From Pontibacter mangrovi (lineage in GTDB: Bacteria > Bacteroidota > Bacteroidia > Cytophagales > Hymenobacteraceae): a stretch of DNA of 64,000 nucleotides. The position numbers were made by a program, and so were the translations under genes. The stretch is from contig NZ_VFRQ01000006.1 of the NCBI RefSeq assembly GCF_006385705.1, positions 310,001 through 374,000 of the forward strand, read 5' to 3'. The notes below the pieces were generated by a model. That model saw only the letters and a list, made by a program, of their open reading frames with translations. It searched no databases and was not told the origin of the DNA. Below, one piece after another: positions 54,921 through 63,843 of the stretch (positions within the stretch are counted from its first letter, which is position 1; each line of letters opens with the position of its first letter).

Positions 54921-56135
54921 CTACTTGGCGTAAGTGATGCGGTAAATAGCGTTGTTCTTATCGTCGGACACCAGCAGGGAACCGTCTTTCATCACCAGCA
55001 CATCCACGGGGCGGCCCCAGTCTTTCTCGCCTTGCAGCCAGCCTTCGGCAAAGGGCTCGTAGCCAGTTACATTTCCCTGGCTATCCATCTGTGCCTGCAT
55101 GACGCGGTAACCGATTTTCTTAGAGCGGTTCCAGGAGCCGTGCTCGGCAATAAAAATACGGTCGGCATACTCTTGCGGGAACATTTTGCCTGTGTAGAAC
55201 TTCATGCCCAGCGTGCCGCCGTGGGGGTTGAGTTTCTGTACCGGTGCCACAAACTCATCGCAGCTGCGCTCCTTGCCAAACTCCGGGTCTTTTATCTCGC
55301 CGGCGTGGCAATACGGGTAGCCAAAATGCTGGCCTTTCTCGGTGGCGCGGTTCAGCTCATCCGGCGGAATGTTGTCGCCCATCATGTCGCGGCCGTTGTC
55401 GGTAAAGTATAGGTTCTTGGTGTCGGGATGCCAGTCAAAGCCTACGGTGTTACGTACGCCCTCTGCGTAAATCTCCAGTCCGGTGCCATCGGGGTTCATG
55501 CGGGTGATGCTGGCGTAAATTGGCTTTTCAGATTTACAAATGTTGCACGGGGCACCTACCGGTACATACAGTTTGTCATCGGGGCCAAAGGCAATGTACT
55601 TCCAGCCATGGTGCGCGTCGCTCGGGAACTCATCGTTCACCACTTCATACTTTGGCTTGTTGCGGAAGCTCTGCTCGATGTTGGGGTACTTGAGGATGCG
55701 GTTGATCTCAGCCACGTATAGATCGCCGTTGCGAATGGCCACCCCGTTCGGAGAGTTAAGGCCGGAGGCAACCTCCACCACTTCATCGGCTTTGCCGTCT
55801 TTGTTCTCATCTACCAGGGCAAACACTTTATCGTTGCTGCGCGTGCCCACAAACAGGATGCCCGATTCGCTCATGGCCATCGAGCGGGCGTTCTCCACAT
55901 CCTTGGCGTAGTAGTCTATCCGGAAGCCTTCCGGTAGCTTAATGCGCTCCAGGTCTTTATCGATCGGCCCTGATGGCATGCCTATACTTGCTTCCTCGGC
56001 CCCCTTGGCCTGCTGTGTTTCAGTAGGGCCTGTTTTAGTATCAGCCTCCGCGTTGGTGTTCGTTTCGGAGCTGCAGCTCATGGTAGTGCTGGACAGGCAA
56101 AGCCCCAGGGCCAGCAAGCGTAGCGTTTTTTTCAT
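54921..56135 (-). CDS. PQQ-dependent sorbosone dehydrogenase-like lipoprotein
   Basis: A 404-residue lipoprotein (signal MKKTLRLLALGLCLSSTTMS then Cys) with a Thr/Glu-rich linker and a six-bladed soluble glucose/sorbosone dehydrogenase beta-propeller: LPEGFRIDYYAKDVENARSM, LNSPNGVAIRNGDLYVAEIN, HHGWKYIAFGPDDKLYVPVG, YCHAGEIKDPEFG and GRPVDVLVMKDGSLLVSDDK. The family oxidises sugars using PQQ in the periplasm. No PQQ-synthesis gene is in view. ATG 56135 is chosen because it starts a proper lipoprotein signal. Confidence 0.9.
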   Translation of the reverse strand: MKKTLRLLALGLCLSSTTMSCSSETNTNAEADTKTGPTETQQAKGAEEASIGMPSGPIDKDLERIKLPEGFRIDYYAKDVENARSMAMSESGILFVGTRSNDKVFALVDENKDGKADEVVEVASGLNSPNGVAIRNGDLYVAEINRILKYPNIEQSFRNKPKYEVVNDEFPSDAHHGWKYIAFGPDDKLYVPVGAPCNICKSEKPIYASITRMNPDGTGLEIYAEGVRNTVGFDWHPDTKNLYFTDNGRDMMGDNIPPDELNRATEKGQHFGYPYCHAGEIKDPEFGKERSCDEFVAPVQKLNPHGGTLGMKFYTGKMFPQEYADRIFIAEHGSWNRSKKIGYRVMQAQMDSQGNVTGYEPFAEGWLQGEKDWGRPVDVLVMKDGSLLVSDDKNNAIYRITYAK

Positions 56136-56266
56136 TTGGTGTTGGTTTAGTTGATATGATCTTATTTTGGGAAGCTGTAGCACAGAATAGCCCCGATAGG
56201 CTTCCCGCCATCAAAATACGTATACTCCTGTAGAGATACAATGTTCAGGCATCAGCCCCAGACACT

Positions 56267-56815
56267 ATGGGAAACATAAAAACAGGCGCAGGTATACTTT
56301 GTTTTGCCCTGGCCTTGGCCAGCGCCCCGGCTTTGGCGCAAGACCCGGACTCGCTGGCTGCGGAGCGGGAGCGGCAAAACCAGGTTTCGGGTGCTTCTAG
56401 TGTGCAGGTGCTGGCCCGGCTGCTGGAGGAGGCACTGCAGCAGACTACTTTTGACCCGCTGCGCCAGCACCTGGCCGACAAGCAGGTGTACGACAAGATG
56501 CTGCAGCTCGGGTCTGCCAGCGTGCGCGAGGCCCTGCTCCTTTATACTCCTACCGATATGCTGATGGACTTCCAGAAAGACTTTGGCAACGTGATACGGG
56601 ATGGCATCACGCAGGAGGTGAACTGGCCGGCGACAAGGCTTCAGAAGATAACAGCCGACACGGTGGCGGAGCAAAACGCGATTATCATTCCCGTTCGGCT
56701 GCAGCTGTCGTCTCCAAGCTATTTGCCTGTAGAGGTCGAGTTTAACGCGGCCCGCCTGGATGGCCGCTACTACTACCTGCCGCCCCTGCGCATCCCCAGC
56801 AAGGACTTAGACTGA
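56267..56815 (+). CDS. Exported hypothetical protein
   Basis: Not recognised. A 182-residue protein with a signal peptide (ending APALAQD), a charged helical region (about 25-110: LAAERERQNQVSGASSVQVL, LARLLEEALQQTTFDPL) and a C-terminal beta part (IIIPVRLQLSSPSYLPVEVE). No motif or metal site. It is divergent from the sorbosone dehydrogenase gene and convergent with a hydrolase gene. It may be a periplasmic binding or structural protein. Confidence 0.66.
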   Translation: MGNIKTGAGILCFALALASAPALAQDPDSLAAERERQNQVSGASSVQVLARLLEEALQQTTFDPLRQHLADKQVYDKMLQLGSASVREALLLYTPTDMLMDFQKDFGNVIRDGITQEVNWPATRLQKITADTVAEQNAIIIPVRLQLSSPSYLPVEVEFNAARLDGRYYYLPPLRIPSKDLD

Positions 56816-56822
56816 GCGGCCG

Positions 56823-57629
56823 TTAGGTTGCGGAGCGGCGCCTGTGCAGTAGCTCCGCCACTTCGTACAGCAGGTTAGAGTGGCCGGTTTTCAGCAGCAC
56901 CAGCTCGCCTTTGTCCAGGGCCTTTACAAAAACGGCCACCCGCTTCGGCGATATGATCTCATCATACTCCCCCAGGAACATCGTGACCGGCACTTCATAC
57001 TTGTTCAGCAGCTGCACGATCTGGCGAATATCGAAGTTGAGGTCCCGGAAGCCTACCCAACTGCGGTAAACGCGCAGGCGCTTGGGCGTGCTGTCCATCT
57101 GGAAGTGGGCAAACCGGACAAGGCTTTTGTGCACCAGGTTGTAGCGCTGCAGCATCCGAAGCAGTTTAAAAAAGAACTGCGGCTTTATAACCGTGCGCTT
57201 AAACAGCTGCTGCAGCCAGCCGGGGTAAGTGGCAATGTTGTACCAGAAGCTCGTTTTAATTCCGTCCGGAGCAATCAGGAACAGCTCCCGGATGCGCTGC
57301 GGCATGCACTCCACCAATGTGAGCGCAAACTTGCCGCCCATGCTAAAGCCCATCAGCGAGAACGCCTCTATACCCTGCTTCTCCAGGAAGCGCTCCACAA
57401 AATCATGCAGAAAGCCTTTGGTGAGGGGCATATTCTGTTTGTGCAGCTGGCTATGCCCGTGAAAGAACAGATCGAAGGCGTAGATCGTATAATCCTCCCC
57501 CAGCGCCTTCTCCATCGGCAGGTAATAGCTGCTGCTCTGCCCATACCCATGAAAGGCCAGCAGCACCTGCGGCCCCCGCCCGATCACGCGGTAATGCAGC
57601 TTCGATCTGTCGTGGATGAGGTAAGGCAA
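56823..57629 (-). CDS. Alpha/beta hydrolase
   Basis: A 268-residue cytoplasmic hydrolase of the alpha/beta fold: LLAFHGYGQSSSYYLPMEKA (HG oxyanion loop), nucleophile elbow LMGFSMGGKFAL (Ser near residue 97), acid GEYDEIISPKRV and His in TGHSNLLYEV. It fits the usual catalytic-triad order, and the wide cap region suggests an esterase or lipase-like substrate. The frame begins with TTG at 57629 because no ATG precedes PYLIHDRS. A gap with GTTAGA-type repeats lies upstream. Confidence 0.86.
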   Translation of the reverse strand: MPYLIHDRSKLHYRVIGRGPQVLLAFHGYGQSSSYYLPMEKALGEDYTIYAFDLFFHGHSQLHKQNMPLTKGFLHDFVERFLEKQGIEAFSLMGFSMGGKFALTLVECMPQRIRELFLIAPDGIKTSFWYNIATYPGWLQQLFKRTVIKPQFFFKLLRMLQRYNLVHKSLVRFAHFQMDSTPKRLRVYRSWVGFRDLNFDIRQIVQLLNKYEVPVTMFLGEYDEIISPKRVAVFVKALDKGELVLLKTGHSNLLYEVAELLHRRRSAT

Positions 57630-57639
57630 TGTGAATTAT

Positions 57640-57815
57640 AAAGTTAGAAGGTTAAAAAGTTAGAGAGTTAGAAGGTCAACGGGTTTCAAAGGTTAGAACT
57701 TATAGCTAAAGTATGAAGTATAAAACAGGAAATACGGAGGCGTGTTTTGACAATGCATATATAATGTCTTTTCATCACTTTCTAACCTTCTAACTCTCTA
57801 ACTTTCTAATTCCAA
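57640..57815. repeat. GTTAGA-type repeats in inverted arrangement
   Basis: Between two minus-strand genes. GTTAGAAGG/GTTAGAGA units at about 57644-57680 face CTAACCTTCTAACTCTCTAA at about 57783-57812. Two AAGTAT words (AAAGTATGAAGTATAAA) lie between. The same unit occurs at about 4056-4080 and 61968-62050. Confidence 0.7.
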
Positions 57816-57822
57816 AAGCTTC

Positions 57823-58365
57823 TCACAGTTTCGAGACGCCGCCGGACACGATGAACTTCATCACTTCGGAGCTTGGCAGGTCGAGGTAGGTGACGTTGCG
57901 CCTGGGCACCAGGAACAACTCACCGGAAAAGTTATAGGAGTGCGGAAAGTATACCGCCACCTTGTCTTCTATGTTTAATTGCGCCAGCGCATCCTGGGTT
58001 ACAAAGCCCAGCTTGTGGTTGTCGGAGTCTTCGGTCATTTTCACCATCACGGGGCGGTTAAACTTTTGGTTATCCCCCACAAAGGCGTCAAACAAATCTT
58101 TTATACTGGAGTAGATGATGCTAATGAGCGGCACCTTGTGCACCAGCTTCTCCATCGCCACCAGAAAGGGCTTCACGAAGAAGGACGAGCCGATGAACCC
58201 TACCACTGTGAGCAGCACCACCATCAGCAGGATGCCGAGCCCGGGAATGCCCAGATCAAAAAGGCTGTCCAGCCAATCTATTATACCCACCACGATAAAC
58301 ACCGTGATGGCAATGGGAGCAATGATCAGGAGACCATTTAAAAAGTAACGGATAAGGGTTCTCAT
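57823..58365 (-). CDS. DUF502 membrane protein
   Basis: A 180-residue inner-membrane protein of the DUF502 family, with two N-terminal transmembrane helices (LNGLLIIAPIAITVFIVVGI and LGILLMVVLLTVVGFIG) and a cytoplasmic C-terminal domain containing PLISIIYSSIKDLFDAFVGD, VMVKMTEDSDNHKLGFVTQD and VAVYFPHSYNFSGELFLVPR. Function is not known. The ATG at 58365 gives MRTLIRYFLNG as the start. It lies downstream of ispH on the same strand with a 78-base gap, so it may share its transcript. Confidence 0.9.
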   Translation of the reverse strand: MRTLIRYFLNGLLIIAPIAITVFIVVGIIDWLDSLFDLGIPGLGILLMVVLLTVVGFIGSSFFVKPFLVAMEKLVHKVPLISIIYSSIKDLFDAFVGDNQKFNRPVMVKMTEDSDNHKLGFVTQDALAQLNIEDKVAVYFPHSYNFSGELFLVPRRNVTYLDLPSSEVMKFIVSGGVSKL

Positions 58366-58443
58366 GTTGTTGTGTGCATAAAAAAGGCTTTGCCGAAGCA
58401 AAGCCCAAATTAGCAAAAAGCTTTAATAGTATAGTGCTAATAT

Positions 58444-59337
58444 TTATACCTGCTCTGTCTCGAAGGCGCTTATACTGGTGCTCACCTGCTCCATCAGCCA
58501 CATCGGCGTGGAGGTGGCGCCGCAAATGCCCACGCTTCCGGCTCCTTCGAACCACTCGCGCTGCAGCTCCTTCTCGTTTTCTACAAAGTAGCTATTGGGG
58601 TTATGCTGTTTACATACGCTATATAGTGCTTTTCCGTTGGAGCTTTTCTTGCCGCTCACAAACACGATCACGTCATGCTCTGTTGAGAAGCGGGCCAGTT
58701 GCGGCTCACGGTTCGATACCTGGCGGCAGATGCTGTCGTTGGCATCCAGCTTAGGCGCGGCCTTGCTGTCCTGGCTGGCCTGCTGCAGGCGCTCCTCTAT
58801 CAGCGCTTTGATGTGGTAGAAGCCTTTGGTGCTCTTGGTGGTCTGGCTAAACAGGGTTACCGGGCGCGAAAAATCGATCTTCTCCAGGTCCTCCTCCGTC
58901 GTCACGATAATGGCTTCGTCGCGGGTCTGGCCTGCCAGCCCGATCACCTCGGCATGCCCTACCTGCCCATAGATCACCACCTGCGCCTCGCTTGGCCTGC
59001 CTGAGTCGAAGGCATGCTTCACGCGGTTTTGCAGCTTCAGCACCACGGGGCAGGAGGCGTCGATGAGCTCGATGTTGTTCTCCAGCGCGATCTGGTACGT
59101 TTCCGGCGGCTCACCGTGGGCCCGGATCAGCACTTTGCAGTCGCGCAGTTCTTTCAGTTGATCGCGGTCTATGATGCGCAGGCCCTTTTCGTAAAGGCGC
59201 TGCACCTCCATGCTGTTGTGTACGATGTCGCCGAGGCAGTACAGCTCGTCGCAAGTTTCCATTTCGTCCTCGGCCATCTGTATGGCAAACTCTACGCCGA
59301 AGCAGTAGCCGGAATTTTTGTCTATGGTTACGTTCAT
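58444..59337 (-). CDS. ispH: 4-hydroxy-3-methylbut-2-enyl diphosphate reductase
   Basis: IspH, last enzyme of the MEP isoprenoid pathway, making IPP and DMAPP. A 297-residue protein with Fe-S Cys in SGYCFGVEFAIQMAEDEM (Cys12), DASCPVVLKLQNRVKHAF (near residue 95) and VGICGATSTPMWLMEQV; HGEPP and GHAEVIGLAGQ are other family blocks. ATG 59337 fits the conserved start MNVTIDKNSG; the frame extends further upstream without similarity. It lies 10 bases after cmk, so it is part of that operon. Confidence 0.96.
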   Translation of the reverse strand: MNVTIDKNSGYCFGVEFAIQMAEDEMETCDELYCLGDIVHNSMEVQRLYEKGLRIIDRDQLKELRDCKVLIRAHGEPPETYQIALENNIELIDASCPVVLKLQNRVKHAFDSGRPSEAQVVIYGQVGHAEVIGLAGQTRDEAIIVTTEEDLEKIDFSRPVTLFSQTTKSTKGFYHIKALIEERLQQASQDSKAAPKLDANDSICRQVSNREPQLARFSTEHDVIVFVSGKKSSNGKALYSVCKQHNPNSYFVENEKELQREWFEGAGSVGICGATSTPMWLMEQVSTSISAFETEQV

Positions 59338-59347
59338 CTTTATAACT

Positions 59348-60052
59348 TCAGTTTTGTTGCGCCGCATACTCATGCTGCAGCAGCTTTGCCGTGGCACGCT
59401 CAATCACAAACTCCACCTGTTCATCAATCGTCATGTGCGAGGTGTCGAGCAGGTGCGCGTCTTCGGCCTGGCGCAGCGGGCTCTCGGTGCGCGTCGAGTC
59501 GATCAGGTCGCGCTTCAGCAGGTTTTCCCGTATCTCGTTAAAGTTCACCAGCTGCTTTTTGGCCAGCAGCTCGTCTTGCCGGCGCTTGGTGCGCGTTTCC
59601 ACGTCGGCGGTCATAAAAATCTTCACCTCTGCATCCGGGAACACGGCCGTACCGATGTCGCGGCCATCCATCACCACACCGCGCTTGCGGCCCATTTTCT
59701 GCTGCTGCGCCACCATGGCGCGGCGCACTTCCGGTATCACGCTCACCTCGCTTACCATGTCGGAAATGTACATCTTCCGGATCTCATCTTCAACATTCAG
59801 GCCATTTAAGTATAGCTCGTTGCGGTTGGATTTGGGGTTGTAGTGGAACTCTATTTCGATGTTGTCCAGCGCTTGCTTTATCTCCTTTGGGTTGGTGAGC
59901 GACACGTGGTGCTCCAGAAAGTATAATGTAACCGCCCGGTACATGGCGCCGGTATCTATGTAGGCATAGCCGAGTTCGGCCGCTACCAGTTTGGCCGTGG
60001 TGCTTTTACCGCATGAGGAGTACCCGTCGAGCGCGATTACGATTTTCTTCAT
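59348..60052 (-). CDS. cmk: Cytidylate kinase
   Basis: A 234-residue CMP/dCMP kinase: P-loop GYSSCGKSTTAK (residues 10-21), YAYIDTGAMYRAVTLYFLEH, VMDGRDIGTAVFPDAEVKIF and RRQDELLAKKQ are all classical. It phosphorylates CMP and dCMP using ATP. Length matches the family. ATG 60052. The operon order here is small lipoprotein, cmk, ispH. Confidence 0.97.
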   Translation of the reverse strand: MKKIVIALDGYSSCGKSTTAKLVAAELGYAYIDTGAMYRAVTLYFLEHHVSLTNPKEIKQALDNIEIEFHYNPKSNRNELYLNGLNVEDEIRKMYISDMVSEVSVIPEVRRAMVAQQQKMGRKRGVVMDGRDIGTAVFPDAEVKIFMTADVETRTKRRQDELLAKKQLVNFNEIRENLLKRDLIDSTRTESPLRQAEDAHLLDTSHMTIDEQVEFVIERATAKLLQHEYAAQQN

Positions 60053-60076
60053 AACAGGGGAATCAAAAAAGAGAGT

Positions 60077-60229
60077 TTAATTGGAGTCGCAGGGGCAGGG
60101 CAAGTTGCCGCTCTTGCTTTTTTTCAGGTATTTAGCCGTCTTCCGTTGCTGAGGTGTTTTGCCCGAGCATCCTGAAAGAGTGCCGGTGGCCAGGAAGCCC
60201 GCTAAAACGATGTATGAAATTATCTTTCT
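60077..60229 (-). CDS. Small lipoprotein upstream of cmk
   Basis: A 50-residue protein starting with TTG, then RKIISYIVLAGFLATGTLSG before the lipid Cys, and a short basic tail (TPQQRKTAKYLKKSKSGN) ending in CPC. It looks like a tiny lipoprotein of Bacteroidota. It sits 24 bases before cmk, with a TATATTTG promoter box 21 bases upstream of its start. Function unknown; the start is decided by the signal peptide, because a longer frame to 60286 lacks one. Confidence 0.65.
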   Translation of the reverse strand, partial: RKIISYIVLAGFLATGTLSGCSGKTPQQRKTAKYLKKSKSGNLPCPCDSN

Positions 60230-60249
60230 CAAAGCGACTGAATTTGATG

Positions 60250-60257
60250 CAAATATA
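60250..60257 (-). promoter_or_regulatory. -7 promoter box of the cmk operon
   Basis: TATATTTG on the minus strand fits TAnnTTTG and lies 21 bases upstream of the lipoprotein start. A candidate TTG is too far upstream (26 bases) for ideal spacing. Confidence 0.45.
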
Positions 60258-60322
60258 AGGTAATTTGCCGGTTTACGCCCAGCCAACAGCGGGCATTTTT
60301 ACGATCTAAACAATACAAAACC

Positions 60323-61966
60323 ATGCAAACTGATCATACTGTTTCCGGACATATCATTGACATACACAGCCAGGAGATTTACCAGGGCACGGTTCATGTT
60401 TCAAACGGCCGCATCTCAAAAATAGTTCGTGAGGCCACCGACAGCACCAGGTATATCCTGCCAGGCTTTGTGGATGCCCATGTGCATGTAGAGAGCTCGA
60501 TGCTGGTGCCCTGCGAGTTTGCCCGTTTGGCTGTGCCGCACGGTACCGTGGCCACCGTATCGGACCCGCACGAGATTGGTAACGTACTGGGCGTGAGGGG
60601 CGTGGAGTATATGATCGAGAACGGCAAAAAGGTACCGTTTAAGTTTTACTTCGGCGCGCCGTCCTGTGTTCCGGCCACCCCTTTCGAGACGGCCGGCGCC
60701 GAGATAACCGCCGCCGACATTGAGCAGCTTTTTCAGCGGGAAGAGATAAAGTACCTGGCTGAGATGATGAACTGGCCCGGCGTGCTGCACCGCGACCCGC
60801 AGGTGATGGAGAAGATAGAGCTGGCCAAAAAGTATGGCAAAGCCGTGGATGGCCACGCCCCCGGCCTGATGGGCGAAGACGCCGCAAAGTACGCCTCCGC
60901 CGGTATCACCACCGACCACGAGTGCTTTACCGCCGAGGAGGCGCTGGACAAGCTGGCCGTGGGCATGAAGATCCTGATCCGCGAGGGCAGCGCCGCCAAG
61001 AATTTTGAGGCACTTATACCTTTGCTGCCGCGGCACTACCGCCACATCATGTTCTGCTCTGATGACAAGCACCCCGACAACCTGGTGGAAGGTCATATCA
61101 ACCTGCTGGTAAAACGCGCGCTGGCCAAGGGCAACAACCTGTTCCACGTGCTGCAGGCGGCATGTGTGAACCCCGTGGAGCATTATAAGCTGGAGGTAGG
61201 TCTGTTGCGCGAGGGCGATGCAGCCGATTTTATACTTATCGATAACCCGGAAAGCTTTAACGTGTTGGCTACTTACATTAACGGTGAACTGGTGGCGGAG
61301 AACGGTCAATCCAACATACCGTTTACGCCGAGCGAGGAGATCAACAACTTTGATACGGACGTGAAGGTGGCGCAGCAGTTTGCCATACAAGCCAGCGACG
61401 CTAGCAAGATTCGGGTAATAGAGGCCTTTGACGGGCAGCTGATCACGAAGCAGGTGTGGACCACGCCGCGCGTGGAGAACGGTTTTATACTTTCGGATGT
61501 GGCGCAGGACGTGCTGAAAATTACGGTGGTAAACCGCTACCAAAACGCTGAGCCGGCGGTGGCCTTTATCAAAAACGTGGGGCTGAAAGAGGGCGCCATC
61601 GCCTCCTCCGTGGGGCACGACTCGCATAACATCATAGCCGTGGGTGTGGATGACGAAAGTATAGCCCGCGCTGTGAACCTGATCATTGGGGCCAAGGGCG
61701 GCGTGGCCGCCGTACGGGGAAATGAAGAGCAATTGCTGCCGCTGCCGGTGGCGGGCATTATGTCGGCCCAGGACGGCTACAAAGTGGCAGAGGCCTACGC
61801 GGCCATCGATAGTATGAGCAAAGAGATGGGCAGCACGCTGGAATCGCCGTTCATGACGCTCTCGTTCATGGCGCTGCTCGTTATCCCCTCACTCAAGCTT
61901 AGCGACAAGGGCCTGTTCAACGGCGACTCGTTTAAGTTTGTGCCGGTAGCGGGGAAAGAGAGCTAG
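60323..61966 (+). CDS. adeC: Adenine deaminase
   Basis: A 547-residue adenine deaminase, converting adenine to hypoxanthine in purine salvage. Features of the metal-dependent amidohydrolase superfamily: [10 protein letters not shown] (His53, His55), [35 protein letters not shown] and [11 protein letters not shown]. The adenine deaminase C-terminal domain has [20 protein letters not shown] and [11 protein letters not shown]. Length is normal. The gene is divergent from the cmk operon and convergent with a response regulator. Confidence 0.95.
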   Translation: MQTDHTVSGHIIDIHSQEIYQGTVHVSNGRISKIVREATDSTRYILPGFVDAHVHVESSMLVPCEFARLAVPHGTVATVSDPHEIGNVLGVRGVEYMIENGKKVPFKFYFGAPSCVPATPFETAGAEITAADIEQLFQREEIKYLAEMMNWPGVLHRDPQVMEKIELAKKYGKAVDGHAPGLMGEDAAKYASAGITTDHECFTAEEALDKLAVGMKILIREGSAAKNFEALIPLLPRHYRHIMFCSDDKHPDNLVEGHINLLVKRALAKGNNLFHVLQAACVNPVEHYKLEVGLLREGDAADFILIDNPESFNVLATYINGELVAENGQSNIPFTPSEEINNFDTDVKVAQQFAIQASDASKIRVIEAFDGQLITKQVWTTPRVENGFILSDVAQDVLKITVVNRYQNAEPAVAFIKNVGLKEGAIASSVGHDSHNIIAVGVDDESIARAVNLIIGAKGGVAAVRGNEEQLLPLPVAGIMSAQDGYKVAEAYAAIDSMSKEMGSTLESPFMTLSFMALLVIPSLKLSDKGLFNGDSFKFVPVAGKES

Positions 61967-62067
61967 GGAGTTTAGGAGTTAGAGAGTTGTAGAGACGCAA
62001 TACCTTGCGTCTTTATAGTTAGAAAGTTAGAAGGTTAAAAAGTTAAAAGTTTTGGCCTTCTACATTT
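61967..62067. repeat. GTTAGA repeat interrupted by a GAGACGCAA hairpin
   Basis: GAGTTAGAGAGTT leads into GTAGAGACGCAATACC and its complement TTGCGTCTTTA, then AGTTAGAAAGTTAGAAGG resumes. The GACGCAA hairpin is the type of short palindromic repeat seen in many Bacteroidota and cyanobacteria. The flanking unit matches 57640-57815. Confidence 0.72.
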
Positions 62068-62123
62068 AAGTATAAAAAAGGCGGGCGCTACCAAGTTTGG
62101 TAGCGCCCGCCTTTTTTATACTT
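62068..62123. terminator. Perfect 25-bp inverted repeat terminator with AAGTATA arms
   Basis: Arm 1 (62068-62092) begins AAGTATAAAAAAGGCGGG and arm 2 (62099-62123) ends CCGCCTTTTTTATACTT; they are exact complements around a 6-base AAGTTT loop. It lies between convergent adeC and the response-regulator gene, and has T-runs on both strands. Confidence 0.92.
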
Positions 62124-62125
62124 TG

Positions 62126-62563
62126 TTAAGCTTCTTTCTGATCCTCCTGAAAGTGCTTCTGCAGCAGGTTGTTCACCTTCTCGGATGTAAGCGGCTTGAT
62201 GATATACTCAGCATTATACTTCTTCGAGTTAGCCGTGTCCTGCGGGTGCGTGGAAGTGGTGAGCACCACCATCACAATCTTCTTGCGGAACTCCGGGTTC
62301 AGGCGCTCGTACAGGTCCAGCATCTCAAAGCCATCCATTACCGGCATGTTAATATCCAGGAAGATGAGCTCCGGCTGGAAATATTCGTTGCTCTCCGACT
62401 CGTAATTATTGTTGCTGACAGTGTACAAGTAGTCAAACGCCTGTTTGCCGTTTACAAAAGCACGAATATGATCCGTTACCCCCAACCGCTCCAACAAACG
62501 TTGGTTCAGGAAGTTGGTCGTATCATCGTCGTCAATTAATAGTATACCTGACAATTTTCTCAT
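62126..62563 (-). CDS. Single-domain response regulator
   Basis: A 145-residue CheY-like receiver with no output domain. The acidic pocket is DDDD at residues 11-14, the phosphoacceptor is Asp70 in LIFLDINMPVMDG, the switch Thr lies in VVLTTSTHPQD, and the Lys is in YIIKPLTSEKV. An N-terminal MRKLSGILLI start at ATG 62563 matches the Rcp1-like family. It probably relays phosphate from a phytochrome-type or hybrid histidine kinase encoded elsewhere. Single gene. Confidence 0.93.
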   Translation of the reverse strand: MRKLSGILLIDDDDTTNFLNQRLLERLGVTDHIRAFVNGKQAFDYLYTVSNNNYESESNEYFQPELIFLDINMPVMDGFEMLDLYERLNPEFRKKIVMVVLTTSTHPQDTANSKKYNAEYIIKPLTSEKVNNLLQKHFQEDQKEA

Positions 62564-62605
62564 AGTGTAAACGTCGCTCGTAAATGCGAGGCTATAGCCT
62601 AGGTG

Positions 62606-62613
62606 CAAAAGTA
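62606..62613 (-). promoter_or_regulatory. -7 promoter box of the response regulator
   Basis: TACTTTTG on the minus strand fits TAnnTTTG, 43 bases before the ATG. It overlaps a dispersed AAGTATG word. Confidence 0.4.
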
Positions 62614-62833
62614 TGCCAAACTTATTATAATCTAAAGAATCAAAGGACTTTAATTCCTATACTTTCCAATTGCCCTTTTGTTTTAGGCAATAGTGGCTTT
62701 TGACCCTAGGTTATACTTGCTCCAGCTTTGTGCTAATCTTATTTTACTACCTGTGGCAGCTAATGTTACTTTATAATACTAAAGCCTGGCAGTGTACCAG
62801 GCTTTAAGTAACAAGTATGGTGCCTTAAGGTTT

Positions 62834-63817
62834 TTAATCGATGTAGCCTTGCTGGCGCATCCAATCGTCGTTGTAGATCTTGCCCAGGTAGCGGGTGCCG
62901 TGGTCTGGCAGCAATACCACCATCACATCGCCCTCCTTCAGGTGCTCCTTGGCATACTCCAGCGCGCCGTACACCGCCGAGCCGCTCGACCAGCCCACAA
63001 ACAGGCCTTCCTCACGGGCCAGGCGGCGCGTCATCACGGCGCCGTCCTTATCCGTCACCTTGATGAAAGTATCGATCAGGTCGAAGTTCACGTTCTTGGG
63101 CAGGATGTCCTCGCCGATACCCTCGGTGGCGTAAGCGTAGATCTCGTTCTCATCGAACTCGCCGGTCTCTTTATACTTCTTAAACACCGAGCCATAGGTA
63201 TCGATACCTACCGTTACGATGTTCGGGTTCTGCTCTTTCAGGTACTTGGAAGTACCGGAGATGGTACCGCCCGTGCCCACGCCGGCAGCCCAGTGCGTGA
63301 TCTTGCCCTCCGTCTGCTCCCAAATCTCAGGGCCGGTGGTCTCGTAGTGCGCCGCCGTGTTCGACACGTTGTCGTACTGGTTCGGGTAAAACGAGTTCGG
63401 GATCTCCTCGTTCAGGCGCCTGGCTACAGAGTAGTAGGAGTCCGGATGGTCCGGGGCCACGTTGGTCGGGCAAACGATCACCTCGGCGCCCATGGCACGC
63501 AGCACGTCCATTTTCTCCTTGCTCTGCTTATCGGCCAGCGTAAAGATGCACTTGTAGCCTTTGGCAATGGCCGCCAGCGCCAGGCCCATACCGGTGTTGC
63601 CGGAAGTGCCCTCGATAATGGTGCCGCCCGGTTTCAGGATGCCGGCCTTTTCCGCATCCTCGATCATCTTAATGGCCATGCGGTCTTTTACAGAGTTGCC
63701 GGGATTGGCGTACTCCACCTTGGCCAGCACGGTGCCTTTGATTCCTTGGGTTACGTTGTTCAGTTTTACAAGCGGGGTGTTACCGATCGCCTCGGTAATA
63801 TGGTTCAGATATGCCAT
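62834..63817 (-). CDS. Cystathionine beta-synthase/cysteine synthase-type PLP enzyme
   Basis: A 327-residue fold-type II PLP enzyme. The PLP Lys is Lys44 in NPGNSVKDRMAIKMIEDAEK, the substrate loop is EGTSGNTGMGLALAAIA, and the phosphate loop is GVGTGGTISGTSKYL. The C-terminal YLGKIYNDDWMRQQGYID resembles cystathionine beta-synthase, and the usual CBS domain pair is absent, as in many Bacteroidota enzymes. It could make cystathionine or cysteine from serine derivatives. ATG 63817 is preferred to a longer frame to 63916. Confidence 0.93.
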   Translation of the reverse strand: MAYLNHITEAIGNTPLVKLNNVTQGIKGTVLAKVEYANPGNSVKDRMAIKMIEDAEKAGILKPGGTIIEGTSGNTGMGLALAAIAKGYKCIFTLADKQSKEKMDVLRAMGAEVIVCPTNVAPDHPDSYYSVARRLNEEIPNSFYPNQYDNVSNTAAHYETTGPEIWEQTEGKITHWAAGVGTGGTISGTSKYLKEQNPNIVTVGIDTYGSVFKKYKETGEFDENEIYAYATEGIGEDILPKNVNFDLIDTFIKVTDKDGAVMTRRLAREEGLFVGWSSGSAVYGALEYAKEHLKEGDVMVVLLPDHGTRYLGKIYNDDWMRQQGYID

Positions 63818-63843
63818 CTGTTGTGTTTTTTTGAATTTGAGTA

